Shown piece by piece: positions 23,703-31,672 of a DNA stretch of 41,892 bases. Within the stretch, counting starts at the first letter, position 1. Every line of letters begins with the position of its first letter. A program made the translations under genes and the position numbers. The notes under the pieces are model-generated. The model saw only the letters and a list, made by a program, of their open reading frames with translations. It ran no database searches and was not told where the DNA came from. This DNA comes from Bacillota bacterium (GTDB taxonomy: Bacteria; Bacillota; Limnochordia; DUMW01). Location: NCBI GenBank assembly GCA_012839765.1, contig DUMW01000017.1, positions 1-41,892 on the forward strand. Reading direction: 5' to 3'.

Positions 23703-25424
23703 CTACCCCGCAAACTGCGTACTGTACAGCCGCTGATACAACCCCATCCTACGCATCAGCTCTGTATGGGAGCCCTGTTCCACAATCCTACCCGCATCCA
23801 GCACGAGGATCTTAGTGGCATTGATAATCGTAGACAGGCGATGGGCAATTACAAAGGTAGTACGCCCCTCCATCAAACGTCCCAGGGCCTCTTGTACCAG
23901 GTATTCCGATTCAGCGTCCAATGCCGAGGTAGCTTCATCAAGGATCAGGATATGGGGCTGTTTGAGTAAAGCCCGGGCGATGGCAATTCGCTGCCTTTGT
24001 CCCCCCGATAGGCAGACTCCCCGTTCGCCCACATAGGTGTCGTATCCATCGGGAAAACTAGTGATGAAGCTGTGGGCATTGGCGGCTTTGGCCGCCTCCT
24101 GGATCTCCCGCCAAGTGGCATCGGGTTTGCCGTAGGCAATGTTTTCCGCAATGGTTCCGGAAAAGAGGACCGTATCCTGGGGAACAATTCCCACTTGACA
24201 CCGCAACCAGCGCAGACTCAAGGTGCGCAAATCATGGCCATCCAATCGAATGGCACCGCTGGTTGGATCATAAAACCGCGGAATCAGGTTCACTAAGGTG
24301 GTCTTTCCGGCCCCACTAGGACCGACCAGTGCGGTCACATCACCGGGAGACACCGACAGATTCACCTTTTTTAACACCGGTTCATCATCATGATAGCTAA
24401 AGCAAACCTGTTCGAATTCTACGTTCCCCTTCACCTTCGAAAGGATAACGGGATCCTTCGGCTCCATGATGGTGATTGGCGTATCCAAAACCTCAAAGAT
24501 CCTGCTTGCAGCACCAAGACTCTGCTGAAACAGGTTGTTAGTTCGTAACAGTACGTTCACCGGCCCCGAAGCCATCGCGATATAACTCAGGAAGGCCACC
24601 AGTTCACCGGGTGAAAGCCGGCCTTGCAGCACCTCCCGGGCTCCGTACCAAATGAGGAGCAACAGGCCACTTACCATCATGAGTTCCACAATGGGAACCA
24701 CGCTGGCCATCAACCGCACCGCTTTCATGGTGGCTTGAAAACTCTGCTCATTACCCCGCTGAAAGCGCTCCTTCTCTGCCTCTTCCATAGCAAAACCCTT
24801 GACCACTTTGATTCCACTCAAAGTCTCCTGGGCCAACCCACCGATATCTGCGACTCTGTCCTGAACCGCCCGGGAATACTGACGGATCCGCTTGCTGTAT
24901 GCGCTAACCGCCACAGCAATCAAAGGAAGGATCGCTAAGGTCAACAGGAACAAGCGCCAATTGATATATATGGCCAGCACAAATACCCCTAGAACCATCG
25001 CGGCATTGTGCAGGAAATCCCCAATACCCACACTGAGCGCGTTCTGCACCATGGCGGTATCATTGATTACCCGACTAATCAGTTCACCGCTGCGATGCTT
25101 CTCGTGATAGGCCAAAGGTAAATCCTGCAGTTTATTGTACACTTGTTGTCGTAGATCCACCGTAGCCCGGTGACCACAATAGGAAAACATCCAGTATTGC
25201 AGGTAGAAAAACACGCCCATGATGAGGTAAATCCCCATTCCCACCAACATAACGCGACTCAATAGACCCAGATCCTGCTGTAGAATCAACACCTGGTCCA
25301 CCAGCTGGGTACCGACAACCAAAGGAAGCAAAGACTTTGCTGCCACCGAGACCAGGCTGGTAATAGCCCCTAAAAGCAAACATGGCCAGTAAGGTCTTAC
25401 ATAGCTAAACAGTCGCCGGCCCAT
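23703..25424 (-). CDS. msbA: ABC exporter, lipid A flippase MsbA-like (permease and ATPase fused)
   Basis: The 573-residue half-transporter has six membrane helices in about residues 15-310 and an ATPase domain from about 335. It carries Walker A GPSGAGKTT, signature LSGGQRQRIAIARALL, Walker B ILILDEATSALD and switch His VIAHRLSTI. MsbA homodimers flip core-lipid A across the inner membrane. Sequence alone does not separate MsbA from other lipid or drug exporters, but it sits between two LpxB-like genes directly downstream of lpxC-fabZ-lpxA-lpxI-lpxB, which makes the MsbA role likely. It starts four bases after the previous stop, with AAGGGGA as ribosome site. Confidence 0.8.
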   Translation of the reverse strand: MGRRLFSYVRPYWPCLLLGAITSLVSVAAKSLLPLVVGTQLVDQVLILQQDLGLLSRVMLVGMGIYLIMGVFFYLQYWMFSYCGHRATVDLRQQVYNKLQDLPLAYHEKHRSGELISRVINDTAMVQNALSVGIGDFLHNAAMVLGVFVLAIYINWRLFLLTLAILPLIAVAVSAYSKRIRQYSRAVQDRVADIGGLAQETLSGIKVVKGFAMEEAEKERFQRGNEQSFQATMKAVRLMASVVPIVELMMVSGLLLLIWYGAREVLQGRLSPGELVAFLSYIAMASGPVNVLLRTNNLFQQSLGAASRIFEVLDTPITIMEPKDPVILSKVKGNVEFEQVCFSYHDDEPVLKKVNLSVSPGDVTALVGPSGAGKTTLVNLIPRFYDPTSGAIRLDGHDLRTLSLRWLRCQVGIVPQDTVLFSGTIAENIAYGKPDATWREIQEAAKAANAHSFITSFPDGYDTYVGERGVCLSGGQRQRIAIARALLKQPHILILDEATSALDAESEYLVQEALGRLMEGRTTFVIAHRLSTIINATKILVLDAGRIVEQGSHTELMRRMGLYQRLYSTQFAG

Positions 25425-25428
25425 CGAC

Positions 25429-26682
25429 TCATCCCCTTAGTCCAAATTGCTCGATCAACAACTCCACCATCACAGAAGCAGTATCCTGGGTGGGAGCAAG
25501 CTCCGCCAACTGCTTCCGTATACTCTCCAAGCGCTGAGGGGCCTCTAGGAGAGCCCGGAGACAACATACCACATCTGCAGCCTGAAAGCTACCTTTATAC
25601 TCAGGCATGATCTCCCGTCCCACCCATTGGTTGGGTAAGGCCACATAGGGATGGGTTCTGAGGTAAGTCTCAACAGCCCGCCGCTTCAATACAGGTCCTA
25701 ACCGCGGTATCCGGCCAACCCACTGAATCAAGCCGGGCAGGGGAATGATCTCCGGCCGATGCAACGGCACCAACACCACAGTAGGTACATGGAGATACCC
25801 CAACTCCGCCGTGTTGGTTCCCGGGATGGTTACCGCCAGTGTACTTCCCTTCATCAGCTCATACCGGGCACCCCAGACCGCGGTCACCCGGTGGCCTTGG
25901 ACTGTCTTCAGGACTACCACCTTGTTTCCCGCTACACCTTCCCACCGCTCCACGCAGGTTGCAGTTATACCACCAAGGATGGAAGAAGGCTTTGACGCGG
26001 CGTTCACCAGTTGCTCTTCCTCCACAAAGGGGGACATAATCATTAGTTGGTGCTGCACCAGTGCTTGCCCCAAAAGCTGAGCCATTTCCAGAAAAAAGGG
26101 AACCAAATGACAAATCTGCCAGGGACGGCTGCCCGGAAAGAAGCTAAGCACCGTCTCACCAGGCTGCACACCTAGATCCACGGCCACCTCTTCCGCACGA
26201 CCCTTCACCGCGGAGGCCATCAGGTTCCCCACGAAATGGACGTTACTTTTGCCCCGGGTCCGAAGCTCCTCTGCTACCGGCGGATAGGCCGCAAAGTACT
26301 GTTGAAAGTTTAAAGCCCCTGCCACCCGCTCCACGTAGGCCGCTGCAGGATAGCCCAAACGTCTGGCCAGACGTCCGGCAAAGGCCGGATCACCCCCAAG
26401 AAAGAGCACAAGTCCACGGTCGCCCCAGTCAGGCCGTCTCCTGCGAAACAAAAGCCCAAAGGCATCCTCCGGACCGATCACTTCGGTAACCTGCTCCATC
26501 TTGCGAATCACGTCAACTTCAGCCCCACTGGCAAAGGGGCAGGGGGGAACCACCACCACAATCCGGCTAGAAGGCAGCCGTTGTCCCAGCTGGACCACCA
26601 CCGGTGCCAACCAGGCAGCCACCTCACCGGGACTATTGACGGTAATAACAACGGTAGGACGCTTAGCCACGGGGATCGACAC
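25429..26682 (-). CDS. Second LpxB-like glycosyltransferase, divergent
   Basis: This 417-residue GT-B-fold protein is related to LpxB. The N-terminal strand and loop are VVITVNSPGEVAAWLAPVV. The middle has VHFVGNLMASAV and LSFFPGSRPWQ, aligning with GHPLLD and PGSRRQE of LpxB. The C-terminal half has LAVTIPGTNTAELGYLHVPTVVLVP, matching the LpxB sugar-nucleotide pocket. It overlaps the end of lpxB by 20 bases (GTG start at 26682). The GNLM variant is shared with the gene at 22503, so these two form a subgroup apart from true LpxB. Its acceptor may be another lipid A or core sugar; this is inference. Confidence 0.75.
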   Translation of the reverse strand: MSIPVAKRPTVVITVNSPGEVAAWLAPVVVQLGQRLPSSRIVVVVPPCPFASGAEVDVIRKMEQVTEVIGPEDAFGLLFRRRRPDWGDRGLVLFLGGDPAFAGRLARRLGYPAAAYVERVAGALNFQQYFAAYPPVAEELRTRGKSNVHFVGNLMASAVKGRAEEVAVDLGVQPGETVLSFFPGSRPWQICHLVPFFLEMAQLLGQALVQHQLMIMSPFVEEEQLVNAASKPSSILGGITATCVERWEGVAGNKVVVLKTVQGHRVTAVWGARYELMKGSTLAVTIPGTNTAELGYLHVPTVVLVPLHRPEIIPLPGLIQWVGRIPRLGPVLKRRAVETYLRTHPYVALPNQWVGREIMPEYKGSFQAADVVCCLRALLEAPQRLESIRKQLAELAPTQDTASVMVELLIEQFGLRG

Positions 26683-27820
26683 CCCGTTCCGCCGCCAGTT
26701 TCAACACCAGGGCCGCACAACGCGCCACAGCCCCAGGAGGACCAAGGGTCACTTTAACCTGGGCAAGGGCCTTACGCTGCTCTTCCCGGGCTTCGCCCTG
26801 CAACAAGGGCATTGCGGCCCTGACCACGGTTTCGGGGGTGAATTCATCTTGGATCAATTCGGGGACAATCTCCCTACCGGCAATCACGTTAGGTAGGGCC
26901 ACGTGGGGCACCTTTACCAACAACTTGGCGATCCGATAGGTGGTCTTGGAAAGTCGATACACGGTAACCATGGGAACCTCTAGCAAGGCCGCCTCCAAGG
27001 TGGCGGTACCACAGGCCACAATGACCAGATCCGCCACCGCCAACACATCATATTGGTAACCGTGGACCAGACGCAGATTGAGTCCTTCTCCCCGTTGGGC
27101 AATGACTTCCCTGATCAGCTCATCATCAATGCCGGCCGCCACCGGAACCAAGTACTGCACCGGTCGCTGTACCTGTTCCTGAATCAGCCGGCCCGCTTCT
27201 AACATAGTGGGAAGGTGGGCCTTAATCTCTTGCCGCCGGCTACCGGGCATCAAGGCAATTTTCATCGCCTCGGGAACAATATTCAAGAAACGATGGATCT
27301 CCACTTCGTCCATGGAAGGCTGCACCGTATCCAACAGGGGATGACCGAGGTAGATGACCTCGGCGCCGGCCCGGCGATAAATATCCGCTTCAAAGGGAAA
27401 CACCGCGGCCACCATATCGACCAGCTTCCCTAGCTTCTTGGCCCGACCCCTGCGCCACGCCCAAACCGACGGGCTGAAGTAATACAAGCTGGGAACCCCC
27501 AGGCCCTTGGCCACTTTGGCCAACCGCATGTTGAACTCGGGAAAATCAATGAACACCACCGCATCGGGGCGCTGGAGCCTCAATATGTGGGCAGCCTGCT
27601 TTAACAGGCGAAGCAAATACCGGACATGCTGAAAGACCTCCACAAAACCGATCAGACTGACGGCAGTGGGATCTGCGATAAGTCTCACACCGGCCTCGGC
27701 CATTAGGGGACCACCGAGGCCGAAAAGCTCCACCGCGGGATTCTGCTCCAAAATGGCCTTGGCCAACCGGGCACCATGCAGATCACCCGACGGCTCGCCA
27801 GCCACTAACATGATCTTCAT
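26663..27820 (-). CDS. lpxB: Lipid-A-disaccharide synthase
   Basis: This 385-residue GT19 enzyme joins UDP-2,3-diacylglucosamine and lipid X to make the lipid A disaccharide. Family segments are plain: MLVAGEPSGDLHGARLAKAI at the start, FIDFPEFNMRLAK, YYFSPSVWAWRRGRAKKL, VIYLGHPLLD, ALMPGSRRQEIKAHLP and VACGTATLEAALLEVPMVTVYR. The length is normal. Its ATG overlaps the lpxI stop by four bases (ATGA). This is the copy with all standard motifs, so it is the true LpxB among the three related genes here. Confidence 0.97.
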   Translation of the reverse strand: MKIMLVAGEPSGDLHGARLAKAILEQNPAVELFGLGGPLMAEAGVRLIADPTAVSLIGFVEVFQHVRYLLRLLKQAAHILRLQRPDAVVFIDFPEFNMRLAKVAKGLGVPSLYYFSPSVWAWRRGRAKKLGKLVDMVAAVFPFEADIYRRAGAEVIYLGHPLLDTVQPSMDEVEIHRFLNIVPEAMKIALMPGSRRQEIKAHLPTMLEAGRLIQEQVQRPVQYLVPVAAGIDDELIREVIAQRGEGLNLRLVHGYQYDVLAVADLVIVACGTATLEAALLEVPMVTVYRLSKTTYRIAKLLVKVPHVALPNVIAGREIVPELIQDEFTPETVVRAAMPLLQGEAREEQRKALAQVKVTLGPPGAVARCAALVLKLAAERGVDPRG

Positions 27821-28656
27821 AGGTTCGCTACAGTGCCACCTTCCTCAGATATACAGATAATGGATATGTCCGCCTTGCGGGCAATGGCCAGGCTTTCCTC
27901 CTGGTCCAGCCACAGGATGCCGGAGGAAAAGGCCAACGCGGTAAGTCTGGCCGCAGACATCAAAGCAAAGGTCTCCGGACCAATGCAGGGGATGTCAAAG
28001 CGGGGATCCTGCTTTGGACGCTTCAATTTCACCATGATCCCGCCCCCACCGGTCAGTTCCGCCGCCCGGCGAATAGTGGCATCGGTGTGCTCCATGGCCT
28101 CCACCGCCACCACTGCGGTATCTTTTACAATAACCGTTTGCCCTACATCCAGTTCCGTCAGGGACCTGGCCACCCGCAGCCCAATCTGGATATCCTGTTC
28201 TTCCCGAACCGTGGGTCGACGGGCCCATTGACCTGGCCCACAGGCTAAAGTCCCCACCAGATCCGTCTGTGGGCCCACGATAAAACCTTCACGTTCCAAA
28301 TCCCTGAGGAGACCACGGAAGATCTCCATATCACTATAGTTGGGCAGGGAAGCCAGTAGCCTAGCCAACCTTGCATCGGGACGCTGGCCGCCAGTAAACA
28401 GAAGTTCCTTTTTTACTTCACCTAGAAAATATATGTTCTGTACCGAGTGTTGGTGTAGGATTTCCACAATCCGGCCCCATTGGAAGGGACTTAACTCGTA
28501 CAACTGGTCCGTAAAAGGGGCAAACCGATGTCCATTACCGGTAAGATCAATCACAGTCAACGGGTAACCGGACCGGGAAGCGAAAGACGCACCTATTTCC
28601 GGTAGTTTGCCGGTTCCGGCGATCAGGGCAAGGGAGCCCTGTAGGCCTGTAATCAC
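27817..28656 (-). CDS. lpxI: UDP-2,3-diacylglucosamine pyrophosphatase LpxI
   Basis: This 279-residue protein of the DUF1009/LpxI family removes UMP from UDP-2,3-diacylglucosamine to give lipid X. It replaces LpxH in many non-gammaproteobacterial diderms. Features seen: LALIAGTGKLPEIGASFASRSGYPL at the start, FLGEVKKELLF, DTAVVAVEAMEHTDATIRRA and a C-terminal GILWLDQEESLAIARKADISII. The start is GTG 28656 with GGGAGG 7 bases upstream. It lies between lpxA and lpxB with minimal spacing. Confidence 0.95.
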   Translation of the reverse strand: MITGLQGSLALIAGTGKLPEIGASFASRSGYPLTVIDLTGNGHRFAPFTDQLYELSPFQWGRIVEILHQHSVQNIYFLGEVKKELLFTGGQRPDARLARLLASLPNYSDMEIFRGLLRDLEREGFIVGPQTDLVGTLACGPGQWARRPTVREEQDIQIGLRVARSLTELDVGQTVIVKDTAVVAVEAMEHTDATIRRAAELTGGGGIMVKLKRPKQDPRFDIPCIGPETFALMSAARLTALAFSSGILWLDQEESLAIARKADISIICISEEGGTVANL

Positions 28657-28671
28657 CGCATATCCTCCCTC

Positions 28672-29496
28672 TTACCCGCAGATACCCCGCTGGCTGCTGC
28701 GGAGAAACCTCAGCAGATGATCAATCTCAGGAACGCCAGAAAGCTCCTGCTCCATCTGTTCAATGGCCTGGGAAACATTTAAGTTCGAGCGATAGAGGAT
28801 CTTGAAGGCGTGTTTGATCTGGGCCCGCACTTCCGGGGCCACTCCATTCCGGCGCAATCCCACGATGTTAACTCCGTACACCTTGGCAGGGTTACCATCC
28901 ACCATGAAGAAGGGAGGCACGTCCATATTCACCATACTATGGGCCCCCAACATGGCCATTTTGCCAATCTTGGTAAACTGGTGCACCCCGGATAACCCAC
29001 CGATCACAGCATGGTCTTCAATGGTCACATGTCCCCCGATACCGGAGCCATGGGAGATCACAACATTGTTGCCAATCTGGCAATCGTGGGCTACGTGAAC
29101 ATAGGACATGATCAGGTTGTTGTTGCCAAGGCGCGTTTCACCGCCCCCATCCTTAGTCCCGATACTGATGGTGGCATACTCCCGAATGATATTCCCATCA
29201 CCAATGAAAAGATAACACTTCTCACCCTTGTACTTCAGGTCCTGGGGTTCATTACCGATCACTGCGCCGGTGTAGATCCGATTGTTGGCCCCAATTCGTG
29301 TCCAACCTTCCACCACCGCATGGGGGCCAATGATGGTGTTGTCACCAATCTCCACATTATCACCAATGACAGCATAGGGACCAATTTGCACGTTCTTCCC
29401 TAAAACCGCCTTGGGAGAAACTATGGCTGTGGGATGAATCTTGCGGTGAATGTGTACTACATTACCACTCTTCGATTGTATAGCCTGTTCTTCCAC
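28672..29496 (-). CDS. lpxA: UDP-N-acetylglucosamine acyltransferase
   Basis: The 274-residue enzyme catalyses the first step of lipid A synthesis, moving an acyl chain from ACP to UDP-GlcNAc. Residues about 15-200 form a left-handed beta-helix of hexapeptide repeats (VQIGPYAVIGDNVEIGDN and similar). The catalytic His lies in YVHVAHDC, and the QFTKIG/HSMVNMDVPPF region and helical C-terminus are typical. I chose GTG 29496, with AGGTGG 7 bases upstream. A TTG at 29526 would overlap fabZ and lacks a ribosome site. The GNEPQDLKYKGE segment separates it from LpxD. Confidence 0.95.
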   Translation of the reverse strand: MEEQAIQSKSGNVVHIHRKIHPTAIVSPKAVLGKNVQIGPYAVIGDNVEIGDNTIIGPHAVVEGWTRIGANNRIYTGAVIGNEPQDLKYKGEKCYLFIGDGNIIREYATISIGTKDGGGETRLGNNNLIMSYVHVAHDCQIGNNVVISHGSGIGGHVTIEDHAVIGGLSGVHQFTKIGKMAMLGAHSMVNMDVPPFFMVDGNPAKVYGVNIVGLRRNGVAPEVRAQIKHAFKILYRSNLNVSQAIEQMEQELSGVPEIDHLLRFLRSSQRGICG

Positions 29497-29509
29497 GTTC
29501 TCGCCACCT

Positions 29510-29932
29510 TTATGCTTCAGACGCAATCATGAACAACAATTCCGCCTCCGCGGCCAACTGCTCGTCCACGAAGGCCTTGCCTTGAATTCTCGCCACCTGT
29601 CGACGGCGTTGGATCACTTCTACTTCTAAGATCACCTGATCTCCGGGCCTTACCACCCGACGGAACTTCGCCTTGTCCACTCCGGCAAAAAGCGGCACCA
29701 CATTGGTATCGTCAGGCAACACCACAACCCCTGCGGCTTGGGCCATTGCCTCAAGGAGCAACACCCCCGGCATGATAGGATTATTGGGATAATGACCCTG
29801 GAAGAAGGCTTCGTTTATGGTCACATTCTTCAGGGCCTTAGCCCGTTGGCCCGGCTGGAGTTCCAAAATCCTGTCCACCAACAAAAAGGGATACCGATGG
29901 GGCAACTTTTCCATGATCTCCCGTATATCCAT
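29510..29932 (-). CDS. fabZ: 3-hydroxyacyl-ACP dehydratase FabZ
   Basis: The 140-residue hot-dog-fold protein dehydrates 3-hydroxyacyl-ACP in fatty acid synthesis, the branch point competing with LpxA and LpxC for precursors. The catalytic His is in LPHRYPFLLVDR. The catalytic Glu is in the helix of GHYPNNPIMPGVLLLEAMAQ. ATG 29932 follows GGAGGA by 9 bases; TTG codons at 29938 and 29935 are possible. Its place between lpxC and lpxA is widely conserved in LPS-bearing bacteria. Confidence 0.96.
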   Translation of the reverse strand: MDIREIMEKLPHRYPFLLVDRILELQPGQRAKALKNVTINEAFFQGHYPNNPIMPGVLLLEAMAQAAGVVVLPDDTNVVPLFAGVDKAKFRRVVRPGDQVILEVEVIQRRRQVARIQGKAFVDEQLAAEAELLFMIASEA

Positions 29933-29963
29933 CAACAATATTCCTCCCGTCTACGGGTCTTGG

Positions 29964-30803
29964 CTAATCCTCTGCCAAACGCAGATACTTGCGCATCTTG
30001 CGGGCTAAGGCATTGTTCATCCTGTGCCCGGACTTGATGGCGATAATGTGGGCGGAGATCTGTCCCAAAAGACTCAGGTCGCCAATAATGTCCAACACCT
30101 TGTGGCGCACGATTTCATCCCGGAACCGCAGTTCATTCAAGTACCGGTCTTCGCCCACCACCACCGCTACGTCAAGGTTACCTCCCAGGGCAAGCTCCGC
30201 CTCGCGCATCCGGGAGATCTCCTGGATGAACCCCACGGTCCGCGCCGGGGCAATTTCCGAGGCAAAGGTATCCTTGTCCAAGGTGTACTCAATAAACTGA
30301 TTACCCACCACGGGGTGATCGGATACAAAGGAATAGCTGATCTTCAGCTCCGGATGGGGCAAGGCCACCAGATGGGCGTCCCCCTGGGAAACCCAACAGG
30401 GTTGCTCCAACAGGTATCTCCGACCGGGTTCATTATAAACGATCGTGCCCGCCGATTCAATTAACTGGCAGAAGCAGGCTGCCGACCCGTCGGCGATGGG
30501 GATCTCCGGACCAATAACCTCCACTTGCGCATTATGGATGCCAGACCCGTGGAGGGCCGCCAAAATGTGCTCCACAGTCTTCACTTTGACCTCCCCGTTA
30601 CCGATGGTGGTACAGCGATTGGTCTCCGTTACATTCTCCACGGTCATAGGGATGCAGGGTTTCCCGGGCAAATCCAGCCGACATAATATATATCCGGTAT
30701 TTGGTTCTGCTGGTTTAATCTTCACCGTTGTGGATTGGCCAGTGTGAATCCCTATGCCCGTATAGGTAACTTCTCTGCCAATCGTCGTCTGTAGGGAGGA
30801 CAT
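29964..30803 (-). CDS. lpxC: UDP-3-O-acyl-N-acetylglucosamine deacetylase
   Basis: This 279-residue zinc enzyme makes the committed step of lipid A synthesis. Zinc ligands are visible: His about residue 79 in VEHILAALHG, then His and Asp in RHKVLDIIGDL. The catalytic His is in KSGHRMN. The N-terminal TIGREVTYTGIGIHTG segment and the ISRMREAELALGG active-site lid fit the family. ATG 30803 is preferred; a TTG lies just before it. The ribosome site is weak. It is the first lipid A gene of a run extending to 22503, 116 bases after the ABC ATPase gene. Confidence 0.97.
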   Translation of the reverse strand: MSSLQTTIGREVTYTGIGIHTGQSTTVKIKPAEPNTGYILCRLDLPGKPCIPMTVENVTETNRCTTIGNGEVKVKTVEHILAALHGSGIHNAQVEVIGPEIPIADGSAACFCQLIESAGTIVYNEPGRRYLLEQPCWVSQGDAHLVALPHPELKISYSFVSDHPVVGNQFIEYTLDKDTFASEIAPARTVGFIQEISRMREAELALGGNLDVAVVVGEDRYLNELRFRDEIVRHKVLDIIGDLSLLGQISAHIIAIKSGHRMNNALARKMRKYLRLAED

Positions 30804-30922
30804 CAATATTGTCGCCTTTCTATTCCAACTCTATCAGTTCAACAACACATTTGATCATAGTACCTGACCAACGATTTCATATAAGCAATTTCGCCACTAC
30901 CCAACTAATTCCTGCTTATCAT

Positions 30923-31654
30923 TTAGGAAACCAGCAAACCCTTGTATTTCCGGCCAATTTCCGACTGGGGGTTTTCAAAAATCTGTTCCGGAGTGCCGAT
31001 TTCCACCACCCGTCCACGGTCCATCAGGACGATACGATCCGCCACCCGGCGGGCAAAGGATACCTCATGGGTCACGATGATCATGGTGGTCTTGCTGGTG
31101 GCAATCAGTTCTTCCATCACATCTAAGACTTCCCTTACCAAGATGGGATCCAATGAAGCGGTGGGTTCATCCCAGAGCATCAGCTCCGGCTCCAAAACCA
31201 AAGCCCGGGCGATCCCTACCCGCTGCTGTTGTCCACCACTGAGTTCCGCTGGCTTTTGCTGCCAATACTCGTCCATCCCCACCCTACTTAAGGCATGCAT
31301 CGCCCGATCCCGGGCAACCTTGGGATCCACACCGTCCATGATTAACCCGAACATGACATTTTCCAACACATTAAGACGGCCAATCAGGTTGAAGCCTTGG
31401 AACACGTAGCCAATGCGTTTTCGTAGGGTCAAAAGCTCCCTACGGTTCATGTCCAGCACCGATTGATCCTGAAGCAGGATGCGACCGTGATCCGGCTCCA
31501 CCAATCGGTTAATGCACCGCACCGAGGTGGACTTGCCGCAACCACTAGGGCCCATAATAACCACCGTCTCCCCTTCCTCCACATCCAGCATGAAACCATT
31601 AAGCGCGGTGACCTTCCCGTAACGCTTAATCAAGTCGATCATCCGTAAAAACAT
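30923..31654 (-). CDS. ABC transporter ATPase, polar amino acid (GlnQ/HisP) type
   Basis: This is a 243-residue ABC ATPase with Walker A GPSGCGKST, signature LSGGQQQRVGIARAL, Walker B LMLWDEPTASLDP and switch His IIVTHEVSFARRVADR. The end, GTPEQIFENPQSEIGRKY, is typical of polar amino acid uptake ATPases. It starts 18 bases after an unusual permease-like gene, so the two should form one transporter. No substrate-binding protein or ordinary permease is adjacent. Because the cassette sits between lptA and lpxC, its substrate may not be an amino acid; this is inference. Confidence 0.9.
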   Translation of the reverse strand: MFLRMIDLIKRYGKVTALNGFMLDVEEGETVVIMGPSGCGKSTSVRCINRLVEPDHGRILLQDQSVLDMNRRELLTLRKRIGYVFQGFNLIGRLNVLENVMFGLIMDGVDPKVARDRAMHALSRVGMDEYWQQKPAELSGGQQQRVGIARALVLEPELMLWDEPTASLDPILVREVLDVMEELIATSKTTMIIVTHEVSFARRVADRIVLMDRGRVVEIGTPEQIFENPQSEIGRKYKGLLVS

Positions 31655-31672
31655 GACACCATCCCCCTCCCT

